Shown here piece by piece: positions 48,894 through 60,542 of a stretch of 64,000 nucleotides of DNA. Source of the DNA: Phoenix dactylifera (taxonomy: Eukaryota > Streptophyta > Magnoliopsida > Arecales > Arecaceae); contig NW_024068005.1 in NCBI RefSeq assembly GCF_009389715.1, positions 1 to 64,000 on the forward strand. Direction: 5' to 3'. Both the position numbers and the translations under genes were made by a program. The notes below the pieces were generated by a model. It was not told the origin of the DNA and did no database searches. It was given only the letters and a program-made list of their open reading frames with translations. Every line of letters begins with the position of its first letter. Positions within the stretch are counted from its first letter, which is position 1.

Positions 48894-51291
48894 GAGCCCT
48901 GGCATGTATATTATTAGCGAGAGAATTACTTGAATCTTGGTGCAAGCTATTGTAATTCCATGATACAAGGATTGGTAGATCATCTGCATAATTTAGATGC
49001 AAGCATTGTTTTGTCCTTGCTGCCGCTATGTTTTTCCATTGAACAGAATTTGTTAACATAGGTATGGACTCAGTGAAATGCTTGATTTGTATCAATTCTC
49101 CACGATCAGATATATAGTTTTTTTTTATTTTTTGGTGTACCATATATAGGGCTTTAAAAATAATCAATGTTATGTTTTCATATTGGAAGTTGTACCACCC
49201 TCAAGCAGTTGATGGTAACAGTAAGTAATGGTAAGTATTTTGGGTTGATGAATGCAATGGTTAGGGTTCAAATCAATCTCGTCTCTCTCTTCCTAGTATT
49301 CCCTTATATCCCCAGATATGAGACTGTCTTGCTGGAGTTTTGTGGTTAAGAGACTTCAAAACACAATCTTACTTCTAAAACTATGTTTATATTCTCTTAG
49401 GAACCATCAACATTGAAAACACCGGGAAAAAAAAATAGAAAGAAAAAAATGATGCGGGATGAATGCGAGGGATTTAAACATAAGGGTTATCAGTAAGTTA
49501 TGTTGATTAACTAGCCTAATTGCAACAGAAAATTTAGTTACATATGAGCTAAGAAAGCATTATCATGAGCATACTAATTTCAGGACTAGTTAACCGTATA
49601 TACTAATTTATTTAGGACTTAGAGTAATGGACCGTTGTGGTTGAGAAACCACTAGATTATGACGCTTTCTTCAATAAATCAGACCTAGAGTTGAGGCTTA
49701 CTAAATATTGAATTTTTGGAATTCTTTTGGAGGAGGATCCTTGATCTCACTCTCGAGGGTTGATGATTGGATAACCAAGCTTCATCTTCCGTTGCAACAG
49801 GGCCCCATTGCTATTGGTTTGGAAGGATAATAGACCCAATGACATGGAGTACTTTAAGGACCTGCAAAGAAACATGGATTAGAGGTTTAGCGTGAGAGAG
49901 GAATGGAATCACAAAAAAAAAGGGAGGCGAGAGGAGATAGGGCTGCGGTGGATGTGGAAGTGGCTTTAGGGCCTCACGTCCAACTTGGAACAAGGGCCTC
50001 ACGCCCAACCTTCTCTTAAGGTGACAAAGCAAGATTGCTAAGGAAGAAAGAAGCTCTTTTTTTTATTCATTTATCAACTGAAATTACAAGATGTCATGAG
50101 AAGGTATTTATAGACTTTTCTCATGATTTGAAATTTAAACACATAATGAATGGCGCTCCACATTTGAAGGCTTGGTTGCTAGAGAAAAGGAAAGAAAGTT
50201 AGCCGGCTTTAAGGGGGAATTTGAAAAGTTGTTGGCTCCCATTTGAAATTTTCTTGCATTTAAATTGTGGCCGACCTCTTGGACTTTGAATTTGGGTGAC
50301 GTGTCAACTTGTATGAGGTGGCATAGTGATTGGTTCTTTTGATTTTGACTCTTTCATTTGGCATTATCCTCTTGGTTGAGATGATCGCTGATGTGGTGTT
50401 GAGGTGGCGTCCCAATAGGTGGCACATAACATGTTGCATTGGTTCCTTTGATGAGATGGCATGATGTGGTCGGCTCCTTATGCTTGACTTCATCCTGGTT
50501 GGTGTGCTTCCATTGGTTGGAGTGGTGGTGAGGTGGCCAGCTGATGTTGATGTGGATGCCGAGGTGGTGCTCCAAGGGTGTGCAAAGGTGGTGGTAGAAA
50601 CATGCAAGGTGGTAGTAGAAACATGCAATCTGTCCTGACTTGGCTTGCTTTCTGACTTATTGATTTTATTTACAGGACTCGATCAAATTTAAGTTAGCCA
50701 TAGTGACCTTGAGTTAATTGATTGGAGTCTTTTCTGGATTCTGGTGCCCGCACCAATTCTTCCGGGTGGGAAGAATTCGACTTTATCGAACTGGGGTTGG
50801 TTTGGCTGTGGTACTTTTCTAGGAGATCTGGGTTGAGTCTCTGTAGGTCCTCTCGAGTAATCCATAAATCATCAGATTCTGGTCGACCCTCCTAGTGAAC
50901 CTTAATATAGATAGACTTGCCATCTCAGATATTAATTAGTTGAGACAACTTGAGAACTATAAAATTATGCTTACCAATGTCTATAGAAGAGCAAAAAAAC
51001 ATACGCTACAAATTTGATTCCATAATCCTCAACTTGAAATATGTGTCGAAGTAAATAGGAGGGAGAAAAACAACTAGATTTCCTGCTCACATTATTTCTG
51101 TTATCAAGCTTCCAAAGTAGAACTTCAGCATCCATTTCTAAAGAACTACGGCATAGGTTTGTGCTGCTCTTTCTTCAAAGCTAACTAGCCTCATCTGCAT
51201 CATCTATTGGTTCGTTCAGCGCCTGTACTTGCGGTCCTCGGTTATAATTCATTGAGGTCTGAAGGTGCAAATCCATAGACCAACTTAGCCT
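48894..51291. other. Intergenic, no gene recognised
   Basis: No supported gene. At about 50583-50626 a unit containing GGTGGTAGTAGAAACATGCAA is repeated twice. Frames at 50260-50628 on the - strand are Thr/His/Ser-rich low complexity and match nothing I know. Confidence 0.5.
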
Positions 51292-51860
51292 TTAGGATGT
51301 GAACTGCCAATGTTTTGGATCTGGTTTTACCGGCAATTCACTATTAGCAACCATTGTCTCATGGTCATTGCATTCATCGCTACGTTCTTTCTGATCAACG
51401 CTCTCTCCACTGTCCTCATTATTCCTGTTATCAACATTGCAATCATCATTATGAGCTCCTTGCCATGCATCATCATTGTAACCATCACCACAACTTGTGA
51501 TCTCTTCTGTTGCACCCTGGTTGGCATAATTGCTTACCATCCTTACCATCCTCATCACTGTCAGAACCACTTCTACTATCTATCAGAAAAAGAACCACTT
51601 TTCTCACCATCCTCATCACTATCAGAACCACTTGTGCTATCCGAGCCAGAACCGCTTCCCCCATCATCATCACTATTAACGATGGTAGTTGCTACCATGG
51701 TTGTCATCGTAATCCCATTATAATCATCATATCAGCGATAACGCTATCAGACCTGTCATCTTCATCGTCACCATTATCCTCTTTGTAGTCACCATCTTCA
51801 TCATTATAGCCAGAGTCTCCAAGGTAGTCTCATTGATCACCTTCAGAATAAAGTTCGCGC
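51292..51860 (-). pseudogene. Decayed acidic Asp/Ser-rich coding-like sequence
   Basis: Reading the - strand, successive frames give strongly acidic peptide: GYNDEDGDYKEDNGDDEDD, then GSGSGSDSTSGSDSDEDGE, then SGSDSDEDGKDG, then the 92-residue open frame 51570-51292 ending PVKPDPKHWQFTS. Continuity needs several frame changes and stops. The pattern could be the acidic segment of a dead transposase or host gene, or just a diverged GAT/GAC-rich simple repeat. No domain is recognised. Confidence 0.35.
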
Positions 51861-52141
51861 CCATGATCAGTGCCAGAGATCCAGTGAGCTCCCTAAGACT
51901 ACAGATTGCGCGGGCGAAGAGGAGGTAGTAGTGAACAAGCATGCATGAGCTGGATCACAGACCAGTGCACCGCAAATGCGCGGCAGAGGGCATCTTTGAA
52001 GTTGGAAGCAGTGCGGTGGGGGATCGGCAGAATGAAGTGAGGGTGTTTCCATGAGCTATCTAAGTGAAAACTGATTTGATAAGGGAAACATATAAATTAT
52101 ACGGACGAAATATGGTTAGAACTAATCTCATCATAAAGTAG
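51861..52141. other. Intergenic, no gene recognised
   Basis: A short stretch between the acidic remnant and the minisatellite, with nothing I can support. Confidence 0.5.
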
Positions 52142-52350
52142 CCTCCACAAGCTTATGCGTGGGATAGCATCCATCGACTTATCCGTGGGATAGCGTCCAC
52201 GAGCTTATGCGTGTGATAGTTTTCTTGAGCTTATGTGTGGGATAACCTCCACGGGCTTACGCATTGCATAGCTTCCATGTGGCTTACGCATATGATAGCG
52301 TCCACGAGCTTACGCATGGGATAACCTCTATGAGCTTATGCGTAGGATAG
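52142..52350. repeat. 26-bp minisatellite, eight copies
   Basis: Eight diverged head-to-tail copies of a unit close to CGTCCACGAGCTTATGCGTG followed by GGATAG. Seven are exactly 26 bp and one is 27 bp. Substitutions are scattered, with alternating GCTTATGCGT and GCTTACGCAT versions, so the array has been diverging for some time. It ends about 140 bp before the left end of the MULE. Confidence 0.9.
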
Positions 52351-52669
52351 CGTCTCTTAAGAAATTGTTGTTGAAACAATTGGTTATACCACCTGCCTAT
52401 GTTGTGGAGTACAGTGCTCACATTGTTTCCTCCACCCTTTCCCTCTCGTATTCAATCTATTGGCCATCATATTTTTTAGCGTAAATTAATTCCCGCCCCT
52501 CCCCTTGACTACTGTATAACGCTAAGTCCCTGTTGACCCAAACCATGCTTTCCGGTCCAAGATTAGGGATAATCTTAATTACCGGTCCATAACAGAGGTT
52601 TGTTTTTTTTTCCCGAAGCTGCCCTTTCGTTGCCGTTATGGTTGAAAACGTGGAATCAGTTGGAAAATC

Positions 52670-52985
52670 GACCGCAAACAGGGAAATATGGCTCGGATTC
52701 TCCATTGGAATCGTGGACAAACAGGATTTCTCCATTGGCAGCGAGTCGGGAGATCGTTCGCATGGGATATGGCTCGGATTCTTCTATTTTGCTTCTTGGA
52801 TCCGGAAGAATCAAGCGGAAAGGGAAGACTTTGAAGCGGAAAGGAAAGAGTTTATCCTTTGGAATCGTGGACGAACATGGTTTCTCCATTAGAAGCGTGT
52901 CGAGGAGATCGTTCGCAAATAGGAAATACAGTTCAGATTCTTCAATTCTGCTTCTTCTACCAGAAATAATCAAGCAGAAAATTCT
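52670..52985. repeat. 154-bp tandem duplication inside the MULE (left arm, first)
   Basis: Words such as GGAATCGTGGACAAACAGG (52707), GGAGATCGTTCGCA and TTCTTCTATTTTGCTTCTT recur 154 bp later (GGAATCGTGGACGAACATGG at 52861, GGAGATCGTTCGCA and TTCTTCAATTCTGCTTCTT). The copies differ at scattered positions. Confidence 0.8.
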
Positions 52986-53146
52986 AGTTGAAATATTATT
53001 CTGTGAGTTGCGGAAAATTCTGGTTCCTCCTTTTTTATTTGCTTAGAGTCCCTTTCGATATTTACCGGTAATGGTTTCTTTGCACAAGAGTAATAGAGGT
53101 TAAAATGATACTCCAATCTCTCTTAATTCACTGAGGCAACCCTCTG

Positions 53147-53447
53147 TTCTCCTCTGTTTCCCGAATGTTATTGAACGAAAACCCTGTTTTAGCTGGCTTA
53201 TCTTGTTGTGTGTCTGCCATTGCTCATATACTGTTTAGAGACATAAACGTGTGACTTCCATTGCTGATATCATATTCGAAAAATAGTTGCTGTCCCTCTT
53301 TTCTCCTCTATTTCCCGACTGTAATTGAACAAAAACCCTATTTTAGCTGGATTATCCTGTTGTTTGACTGCCATTGCTTATATACTGTTTGGAGACCTAA
53401 ACGTGTCACTCTCATTGCTGATATCATATTCGAAAAATAGTTGCTGT
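53147..53447. repeat. 154-bp tandem duplication inside the MULE (left arm, second)
   Basis: The unit TTCTCCTCTGTTTCCCGAAT at 53147 repeats from 53301 as TTCTCCTCTATTTCCCGACT. Both run to CATATTCGAAAAATAGTTGC (ending 53293 and 53447). The copies are close to 90 percent identical by eye and lie just upstream of the transposase start. The period equals that of the first duplication although the sequences differ. Confidence 0.85.
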
Positions 53448-53560
53448 GGCAGCATTCCCTTCGCTTCATTGTTGTAATAGCATTCGGAACTTCAATCATT
53501 TCCTCTTTTTTCTTTTTTCCATTGTCATGGCTTCAAAAAAAAACAAGTAGCCCTGTTTTC

Positions 53561-55228
53561 ATGGCTATTTGTTCTTATGGTGGTAAAGCTCTTATTATTT
53601 CCATCTCCGAGGACACAAAGCTCGATCAAATTTACAAGAAAATAGTGAAAAGGTGGAGACATCTGTCTGATACAATGGTAGAAGTTAAATATTTTATTCC
53701 AAACAAGTCTAGAATGCTTGTTTCGCTCCTGGGCGATAAGGATGTTCGGAATATGCATCAAATACACGTCAACTTAAATGCGCTGGTGATCGAGTTGGTT
53801 GTTAGTCATATTCCATGCTTGATCGAAGCAGCCGATGTCGTAATTGATATGAGGTAATGCAGAAGTTAATAGCATCTGTTTCTATTTTGGTAATCTTAGT
53901 TTAAACTCTTTGTTGTATTGCATATTTCACTTGTTAGTTTTTTCATGTTAATCACTAATTTAATAGTTAGTATGCTGAATTTTTGTTAAACTTATTGTAG
54001 GGATAGTGGCCCATCCCAAAATGTTGAGTGTAGCCGCCGATCAAAAATTTTTTCAAAGGGTAGCTTAAGTAATTTCGGTCAAGTTGTTGAAAAAACAAGA
54101 GCTGCAATCGAAGAGCAACCTAGTCAAAGAAATTCTTTGGATGCTTGGAAAACCTCTATTGAGGGTGTTGGTCAGAAGTTCAATGATGTAGAAACTCTTC
54201 GCGACACGATTCGCAACTTTTGCATTGCAAATTGTAGAGATTTTGTATTTGTGAAGAACGATCGCCTGCGACTGACCGTGGAATATGCATACGAAGGATG
54301 TGAATGGCATATCCATGCTTCCCGACTTGGGAATCAAGAAAGTTTTGCAATTAAAATAATGAATAGTCAGCATACATGTGGCGGAGGGTTGCAAGTCCGG
54401 TCACATCCTAAGACTTCGAAACGTTGGGTTTCAAACATAGTTAAAGAAAAACTTTAAGATATGCCGTTATATAGGCCGATTGATATCGTAAAGGATATTC
54501 ATCGAGAATATAGTGTTGAATTGCCGTATCATCAAGCTTGGCATGGGAAGGAGGTGGCTATGAAGGACCTTTATGGTCACAGATCAAAATCTTATGACCG
54601 GATATACTGGTATTGCGATGCCATTCTTGAGACCAACCCCGACAGCATAGCAGAGTATGAAACTATTGAAGGTCGATTCAAACGCCTATTCATTTCATTT
54701 CATGCTTCAGTAGTGGGTTTCATAAGAGGTTGTAGACCTCTGATTTTTATGGATGGAACATTTATAAAGCATAAGGATGGAGGAGTAATACTTGGCGCGA
54801 CTTCCAAAGATGCAAACGACGATATGTTTCCTATTGCTTACGGTGTGGTCGATACGGAGATTGATGACAATTGGGACTGGTTTTGTCGGAATTTGAAAGA
54901 TGCAATTTATAGTTGCATTGAGTGGCGAAGTAAGCAAATAACATTTATGACGGATAGACATCAAGGAATTATTAAATCAGTGCCGAAGTACTTTTCTGGT
55001 AGTTACCACTCATATTGTTTCCGTCATGTGAAAGACAACTTCAAGAATCAGGTATGTATAGTCATATTTTTAATTTTCAGCATACAATATATCTAACTAA
55101 TTTAGGATGTTGATGATCTCATCCTTTTATTATTGTTAATGCAGGTGCTTGTCCATTATTGTGCAAGTGAGAGAAAGAGGCTGCTCGATTTACTAAATGC
55201 TGCACGAACAGAATTGTTTCCCAAATAA
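53561..55228 (+). pseudogene. MuDR-type transposase, interrupted and 3'-truncated
   Basis: Exons 53561-53853, 54001-55051 and 55145-55228 join in phase with GT-AG introns. The N-terminus (MAICSYGGKALIISISED, then LDQIYKKIVKRW) is the PB1-like leader seen in many plant MULE proteins. Next is the MuDR DNA-binding domain with C..CEWHIHAS and a later HTC. The MULE catalytic domain follows with LIFMDGTF (first Asp), FMTDRHQGI (second Asp) and YCFRHVKDNFK. A TAA at 54455 interrupts the frame before DMPLYRPIDIVKDIH. The last exon stops after ARTELFPK, so the region that should hold the catalytic Glu and the SWIM zinc finger is absent. It cannot encode a full transposase. Confidence 0.9.
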
Positions 55229-55800
55229 TCAGGCTTTTTGAAGACAAAAATCTTAATTTTTATATCACAGCGTCCCTGTCTGAAAATTTCGCAAATCCTA
55301 AGCATTCGCACATTTTTAAAATAAATACCCTACAATACTATATAACAGTTTGTTGCTACTAAAACCAAATCGAGAAAGTATGATGCAGAGTTTACAAACC
55401 GTCGAAGAACTGGCAAGATGCTTCGGAGAGAGTTTGGGAAGCGATGTCGAACGAAGCGCCGTCGACCAACGATCAGAGCGAAGTCGCGAGCGTCAAGGAA
55501 AGCTTCTGGTGTGGGAGTCGACAAAATGCCGTCGACTTAGAACTCTCAGTCGGAGACCTGCCGGAAAATAGAGTAGACAGAGGAACTCTCAGTCGGGAGC
55601 AAGAGCGATTTGCCGGTGGGAACTTCTTTACAGTCTTAGGGTTTGAAACAGGGGACACCAGATCAATCGGAATCAGTGAGGAAGATGGAAAATTTCGTGG
55701 GGAGATAGGATTGCAAAAACGGAGAAATATGAATCCTTAACGATGAGAGCTATTTCCGTGTGAAGAGAAGAGTGAAAAATGGGAAGAGATGAAGCCGAAT

Positions 55801-55931
55801 CGGTGGGAACTTCAGGGATATTTTTGTCTCAAACAGAAAGTCAGAAATGGGATGGACTGGCTGTTTCGGTGGGAACTTCAGGGCTATTTTCGTCTCAAAC
55901 AGAAAGCCAAAAACGGGATGGACCGGCTGTT
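55801..55931. repeat. 66-bp tandem duplication inside the MULE right arm
   Basis: The unit CGGTGGGAACTTCAGGGATA at 55801 repeats at 55867 (CGGTGGGAACTTCAGGGCTA). Both continue through CTCAAACAGAAAG to GGCTGTT. The second copy runs into the terminal inverted repeat, so the terminus itself may have been involved in the duplication. Confidence 0.85.
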
Positions 55932-55994
55932 ACAAAAAAAGTAAACAGGGACTAAAAATTATAGTCCGGTCCAACACAGGACTGGCCATTAATT

Positions 55995-57179
55995 ACCTCT
56001 ATTTTTTATGGGGCGTTTGATCCACGTCATGTCATGATATGATACGCGGCATCGCGACCGGAAATAAAGGTACTAATGTGGGTTCTGCAACCTTCGCTAG
56101 TAGGGGCTTGCCACATCATCAGGCGGTGGAGCCGTGACCCGTCCCACCCGTGACTCGAGGGGTTGCCATCCCCGGCCCCAGCGTCCACTGAATAGACGCG
56201 CCCCTTTAGTTAACTGCCTAATGCCCAGAATGCCCTTATCAAACTAAATTGCTGACTTATTATCCCTCGGTAGTTTTTCAACTTTTTAATCTAAAATTAG
56301 AGATGGGCTAATGGGCAATTGGGCACTTCATAAGTAAATCTAAAGATAGATTAAATCAAAAAAATGCTTCAACCCTCTTTATAGACAAACATAAATATGT
56401 TAAAAAATAAGCATAACTTTAAATAGCAGATTATATTAAACCATTATACCTTCTTGATATTATTTTCTTTTTTTTTAATCTCTTTTTTTTTGAGAAAAAG
56501 CATCATGTTCTTTTCTTTTTTTTATTTTGTAAAAAATACCTTACTCTTCTCTTAAAGCTCTATTATACTACACATATATATAAATTACCGTATAGTAATT
56601 TTATACTTGTTATCATCATGTGAAATAAAAGAAGCACAACAATTTCATAAGCAACTTACTTTTTCAAGTGCAAACCTACCATAAGGCAAACTGAGCTTGG
56701 GTGGCTATTTATGCGGTGCAGCATTCTGGAGAGATCTTTTGGACTCATCTGGAATTTTTTTTCAGCACCGTTGTGACAGGTCCTTCTTTTTGATTCGGTT
56801 AGCTATACCGATACTAGAGTAGGATGAGTAGCCGTTGTATCAAAAAAATAAAATAAAATTAATTAACTTTTTTTTAAATTAAAACATTTTTTTTTGTACA
56901 TATTTATCTTTTTGAAACTTTCTTTAAAATATAGTGCAAAACTTACTAAAATATTAAATCATAAAATTCTCTATCTTTTGCAAATGTTTATCTTTTTGAA
57001 ACCTTCTTCAAATATAGTGCTAAACTTAGTAAAACAATAAAGTAGAAAATTCTCCATCCTTCGGGGCAAAATAATAGGGGCATTTCTGAGATTTCATCAA
57101 TTCCGCCGACCCTCTTGCCATGGCATTTCGGCTCTAACCCGGTGACCTCTCGCCCAACATAAAGCCGCCCCCGCGCTAC
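55995..57179. other. Intergenic region upstream of the ferredoxin gene
   Basis: No gene recognised. A diverged repeat pair containing TTTGAAACxTTCTTxAAATATAGTGC lies at about 56910-56960 and 56993-57030. The last 100 bp, GC-richer, form the proximal ferredoxin promoter. Confidence 0.55.
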
Positions 57180-57188
57180 TATATAATA
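57180..57188 (+). promoter_or_regulatory. TATA box of the ferredoxin gene
   Basis: TATATAATA lies directly after the GC-rich block CCGCCCCCGCGC. It would place the transcription start near 57210 and give a first non-coding exon of roughly 70 nt ending at the donor CCAG|GTATCA (57281/57282). Confidence 0.6.
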
Positions 57189-57281
57189 GGGCAGAAGATT
57201 CGTCCCCTGTAGTGGCTCGTTGAAAACCCTCGCGGAGCCTCCATTTCATTTCCCTTTCAATAAACTTTGATCGCGCTCCAG

Positions 57282-57300
57282 GTATCATTCCTTTCCATCG

Positions 57301-57337
<37 letters not shown>

Positions 57338-59920
57338 TGTCTGCTGTTTACTCTCTTCCTGATTTGGATCCAATTTAAAACTTTTATATGTTTTATGGTC
57401 TAATTCATATATATATGTTTTATGTTTCATTAATTCGTTGCTTTTATGTTCATTTATTTTTATATAATTGAATATGAATTATTATGACCCAAATCCTGGT
57501 ATGATCTTTGAATTGTTCTGGCGGATTGATTTGATGCAAATTTAGGCTTCCTTCTGGTTATTCTGATGGCAAGGGTTGGTTCAATTAACATTTTTAGATG
57601 TGTTAGTCCAAAATTACTTTTTTTATGGTTTGTACTTCTTTTTGGCTGTCGTAGCCATAGTATTCGTCATTGGTTTTACTGTCTCAGCTTTAGCTAACCA
57701 GCATAGTTTATCCAGCGACATGGTAAGCAGCTTTTTGGCACTCTATATTCCTGAATAATTTTATGTGAAAGGTATATTAGCTGAAAAGAACTGCAGGGGA
57801 TTCATCTGAAGTTGTGGAAGGATTACTGGTGAATGTTGGAAAATTTAAATCTTGCATAGCTAATACCATGAGTTTCTTGCATCATTGTCGTCTAACAAAT
57901 ATTGATGAAATGGTTGCATGTTTACCTGTAGGTTGATTTCGATTCATTTTTCGAAGAAATGTACTGCAGCCTCTTAATGTATAGTATTCAAGAGTTTTGG
58001 AGGATGATCATTTTAGTGGGCATAAGTTCAATTTCTGTTGTCTCTAGTGGATTTTTAATTTTTGTTGTTTCTGTTGTGTGGAGGGACATATATAGAGCAA
58101 GAAAGTCTTTCAAGTAACTATAATATTTAAGATGAAATAGGCCATAGAGGTAGCTTCTAAAAGAATTACTGGATTGGAGTCGCAATTTGCTCTTTACTAT
58201 TGTTATTCAAGCATATGCATGGAGTAGGTAAAGTGCATTTAGTTGTCACAAGGGAAGGGGTTCGTAATGTAAATATTAAGAATTGAGTAAATTCATCGGA
58301 ACTGGTGTCATACCTTCAGCCAATACCATAATTTTCAGAATAAGTGGTCTGTAGGAGACATCCCATGTCACCATCTTCAAGACTCTCACAAACTAAATGT
58401 TTCTTGTGACCCAATGTTATCGTTTGCAGCTTTCATCTTTCAAAAAATAGTTTTTTTCTATAGATATGTGGTTATGGTTCCTTATTACCAGGAATGAGAT
58501 TTTTGCGTTAAGAAATGGTCGTGAGCTTGTGGCAGCACATCAGTTCCTGAATGAGCTACTTGTGCATCATATTGAACAATGTGTCCTTGTCAGTTCATAT
58601 TTGTAGAGTTAACAAGAGAACCATGCATGATTTGAATTTTTTTACGGTAATTAGATAAACCTGCAGTTATGGGGTATATTAGACTTGACTATGAAGCTGT
58701 GTCCTCATCAACTGATGGATTTTTACAGTTTAAGCTTGGGTTTTTCTGTTTCTATTATTGAGGGTACAGTTACTATTGTTCATGCTGTTGTTTCATGAAT
58801 AGCTACATCATTGGGATTCAAACAGTATTGACAATGATGATAAGAATGTGGTATATGTGTGGCACAGATTATATTTTACATGTTGGCAAGCATGGGTATT
58901 GATGATAAGTCTTGTGAACAGAAAAATATATTGCATGGAAACAAGTATAACCTAAGTTGCCACCACCACCATCCAACATCCATGGAGGATGCAGTTATCC
59001 TATAAATCTGGGTGTAAACCTGAAATCAGCCCTCCACCTTTTCTGTCCAGATTTGAAACAGCAGGGGCATTGTTGAGAACCGATAATTCTCTCAAAGTTA
59101 ATAATATAGTCTTCAAAATTTCGTATCTCATATCTTTCTCTGACTTTAGTATTTTTGGTAGGATGTTAGAAATGGTTGACAAGTCAGCTTGGCCTGTGAT
59201 AGTCCGTGTGCCAGGTTTCTTGTGCTTCCAGTTTTGTGAGCCTTTATTCATAAGCAGAAGGTAACTTATATCAATCGCCTTCCTCACTCATGGATCTTTG
59301 ACTAGAGAGTAAGGAGCTACATGCTTGCCTTCTCTTTTCAGCTCCGGACAGTAAATTGACTTTTCATGGGAGCTACACATTGACCTCTATTTTGCTTCTG
59401 TATCATATCCAGTTGCATGCATTGTTTTATTTTTGCATAGGTTGGATTTTGTTAGGTTTGAATTAGATATAAGTACAATGACAAAATCTTATTTCTCATT
59501 TGAGAATCCAAGTAGCATTTTTCCAGTGTAAACAGAAAAGTTAGAAACAAGATCCTTTGTTATTACTACATGAAGTCTTGTGTCTGTAAACATCTTGCAT
59601 TCCCATATGCACGAGTTTCGCTGAATTTTGTAAAATTACATTAGATCTAATTACTGCATGTTTTGTTTCCCCTGGAAGTAATGGAGAGGGGTCATTAAAT
59701 TATTTATTTTATGCTGTAAGATCAAATATTGTATCAGAAAATTCTTCAGATCATCTATTGCATATGCTGAGCATGTTTTTAGAGATTAGTTCTAATATAT
59801 TAGCCCTTGTGCATAAAATGCATCCGCCAATCCCGGACCAGATTATTAGCAGTTTATCAAACAGAGTCCACCTCCTTGAAGTATGAAATGATTCAGATCT
59901 AGCACTTTGCAATCTTATAG
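57282..59920 (+). other. Long intron in the ferredoxin 5' UTR
   Basis: The donor GTATCA at 57282 follows a short pyrimidine-rich leader. The acceptor TTATAG at 59920 lies 8 nt before the ATG. The 2.6 kb between them shows no supported gene. A (TC)n run occupies 57306-57334, immediately after the donor. Leader introns near the promoter often raise expression in plants; that role here is inference. An extra non-coding exon within this span cannot be excluded. Confidence 0.6.
57306..57334. repeat. (TC)n microsatellite at the start of the ferredoxin leader intron
   Basis: An uninterrupted TC dinucleotide repeat 24 bp downstream of the proposed splice donor. Confidence 0.85.
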
Positions 59921-59928
59921 GTAACAAA

Positions 59929-60384
59929 ATGTCGACCGTTGCCACCCCGACTGCCTACACAGTCAAAAGCAGCATTAGAAGCCAGTCCCCATCTGTGCTG
60001 TTCAGGAGCGCTTGCTCGCTGAGCTCCTCGAAGAGCATCTCAAAGGCATCCAGTCTGAAGGTATCCAACCACTTCAGGGCATCTGCGATGGCTGTTTACA
60101 AGGTGAAGCTCATTGGGCCAGAGGGGCAGGAGCACGAGTTTGACGCTCCAGATGACACCTACATTCTGGACTCTGCTGAGGCTGCAGGAGTGGAGCTGCC
60201 TTACTCATGCAGGGCCGGGGCATGCTGCACCTGCGCCGGCCGCATGGACTCCGGCGAAGTTGACCAGTCCGATGGATCCTTCCTCGATGAATCGCAGATG
60301 GAAAAGGGTTATGTCCTGACCTGCGTCTCCTATCCGAGGGGGGACTGCGTCATTCACACTCACAAGGAAGGTGAGCTTTTCTGA
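59929..60384 (+). CDS. FD3: Plastid 2Fe-2S ferredoxin, root-type (ferredoxin-3-like)
   Basis: A complete single-exon coding region of 151 aa. Residues 1 to about 52 are Ser/Thr-rich with few acidic residues, a typical plastid transit peptide. The mature protein starts near A53-M54 with [20 protein letters not shown]. The iron-sulfur ligands are C94, C99, C102 and C132 (CRAGACCTC then x29-C). The conserved [20 protein letters not shown] and [11 protein letters not shown] segments are present, and the tail THKEGELF is the form seen in non-photosynthetic ferredoxins. It carries electrons in the stroma; root-type ferredoxins mainly accept them from NADPH via ferredoxin-NADP reductase for nitrite and sulfite reduction. 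A Cys at position 100, where Ser is common, is not a cluster ligand. The root-type call is strong from the ending and LIGPEG start but not proven. Confidence 0.95.
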   Translation: MSTVATPTAYTVKSSIRSQSPSVLFRSACSLSSSKSISKASSLKVSNHFRASAMAVYKVKLIGPEGQEHEFDAPDDTYILDSAEAAGVELPYSCRAGACCTCAGRMDSGEVDQSDGSFLDESQMEKGYVLTCVSYPRGDCVIHTHKEGELF

Positions 60385-60536
60385 GTACTGTGGATGTGCA
60401 TGGGCTTCTGTATTGGCAATTAGATGCCTCAGGGGTTTTGTTGTTGGTTTTATATATGTTCAAGGTAAAACTCTTGCTCAAGCTGATGTAAATGTGGTTT
60501 ATTGTTAGGAGCATTTCTAGGATCTGATGATATCTA

Positions 60537-60542
60537 AATAAA
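60537..60542 (+). terminator. Polyadenylation signal of the ferredoxin gene
   Basis: AATAAA lies 153 nt after the TGA at 60382-60384, in T-rich DNA, a normal plant 3' UTR distance. Confidence 0.55.

Larger units (their letters stand above)
52492..55985 (+). mobile_element. Mutator-like element (MULE) with broken transposase
   Basis: About 3.5 kb bounded by long imperfect inverted repeats. The left end contains ACTGTATAACGCTAAGTCCC, then TGTTGAC and CTTTCCGGTCCA (to about 52560). The right end, read inward from 55985, contains GACTATAATTTTTAGTCCC, then TGTTTAC and CAGCCGGTCCA. The flanking nonamers are AAATTAATT (52483-52491) and CCATTAATT (55986-55994), 7 of 9 identical, matching the 8-11 bp target duplications of MULEs. 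Inside lie two tandem duplications of 154 bp period on the left, a three-exon MuDR-type transposase remnant in the middle, and a 66 bp tandem duplication next to the right end. Confidence 0.85.

Noticed and set aside
57576-57758. 60-codon hydrophobic frame
   Set aside because: It lies within the ferredoxin leader intron, has no conserved partner exons and its hydrophobicity follows from T-rich DNA.
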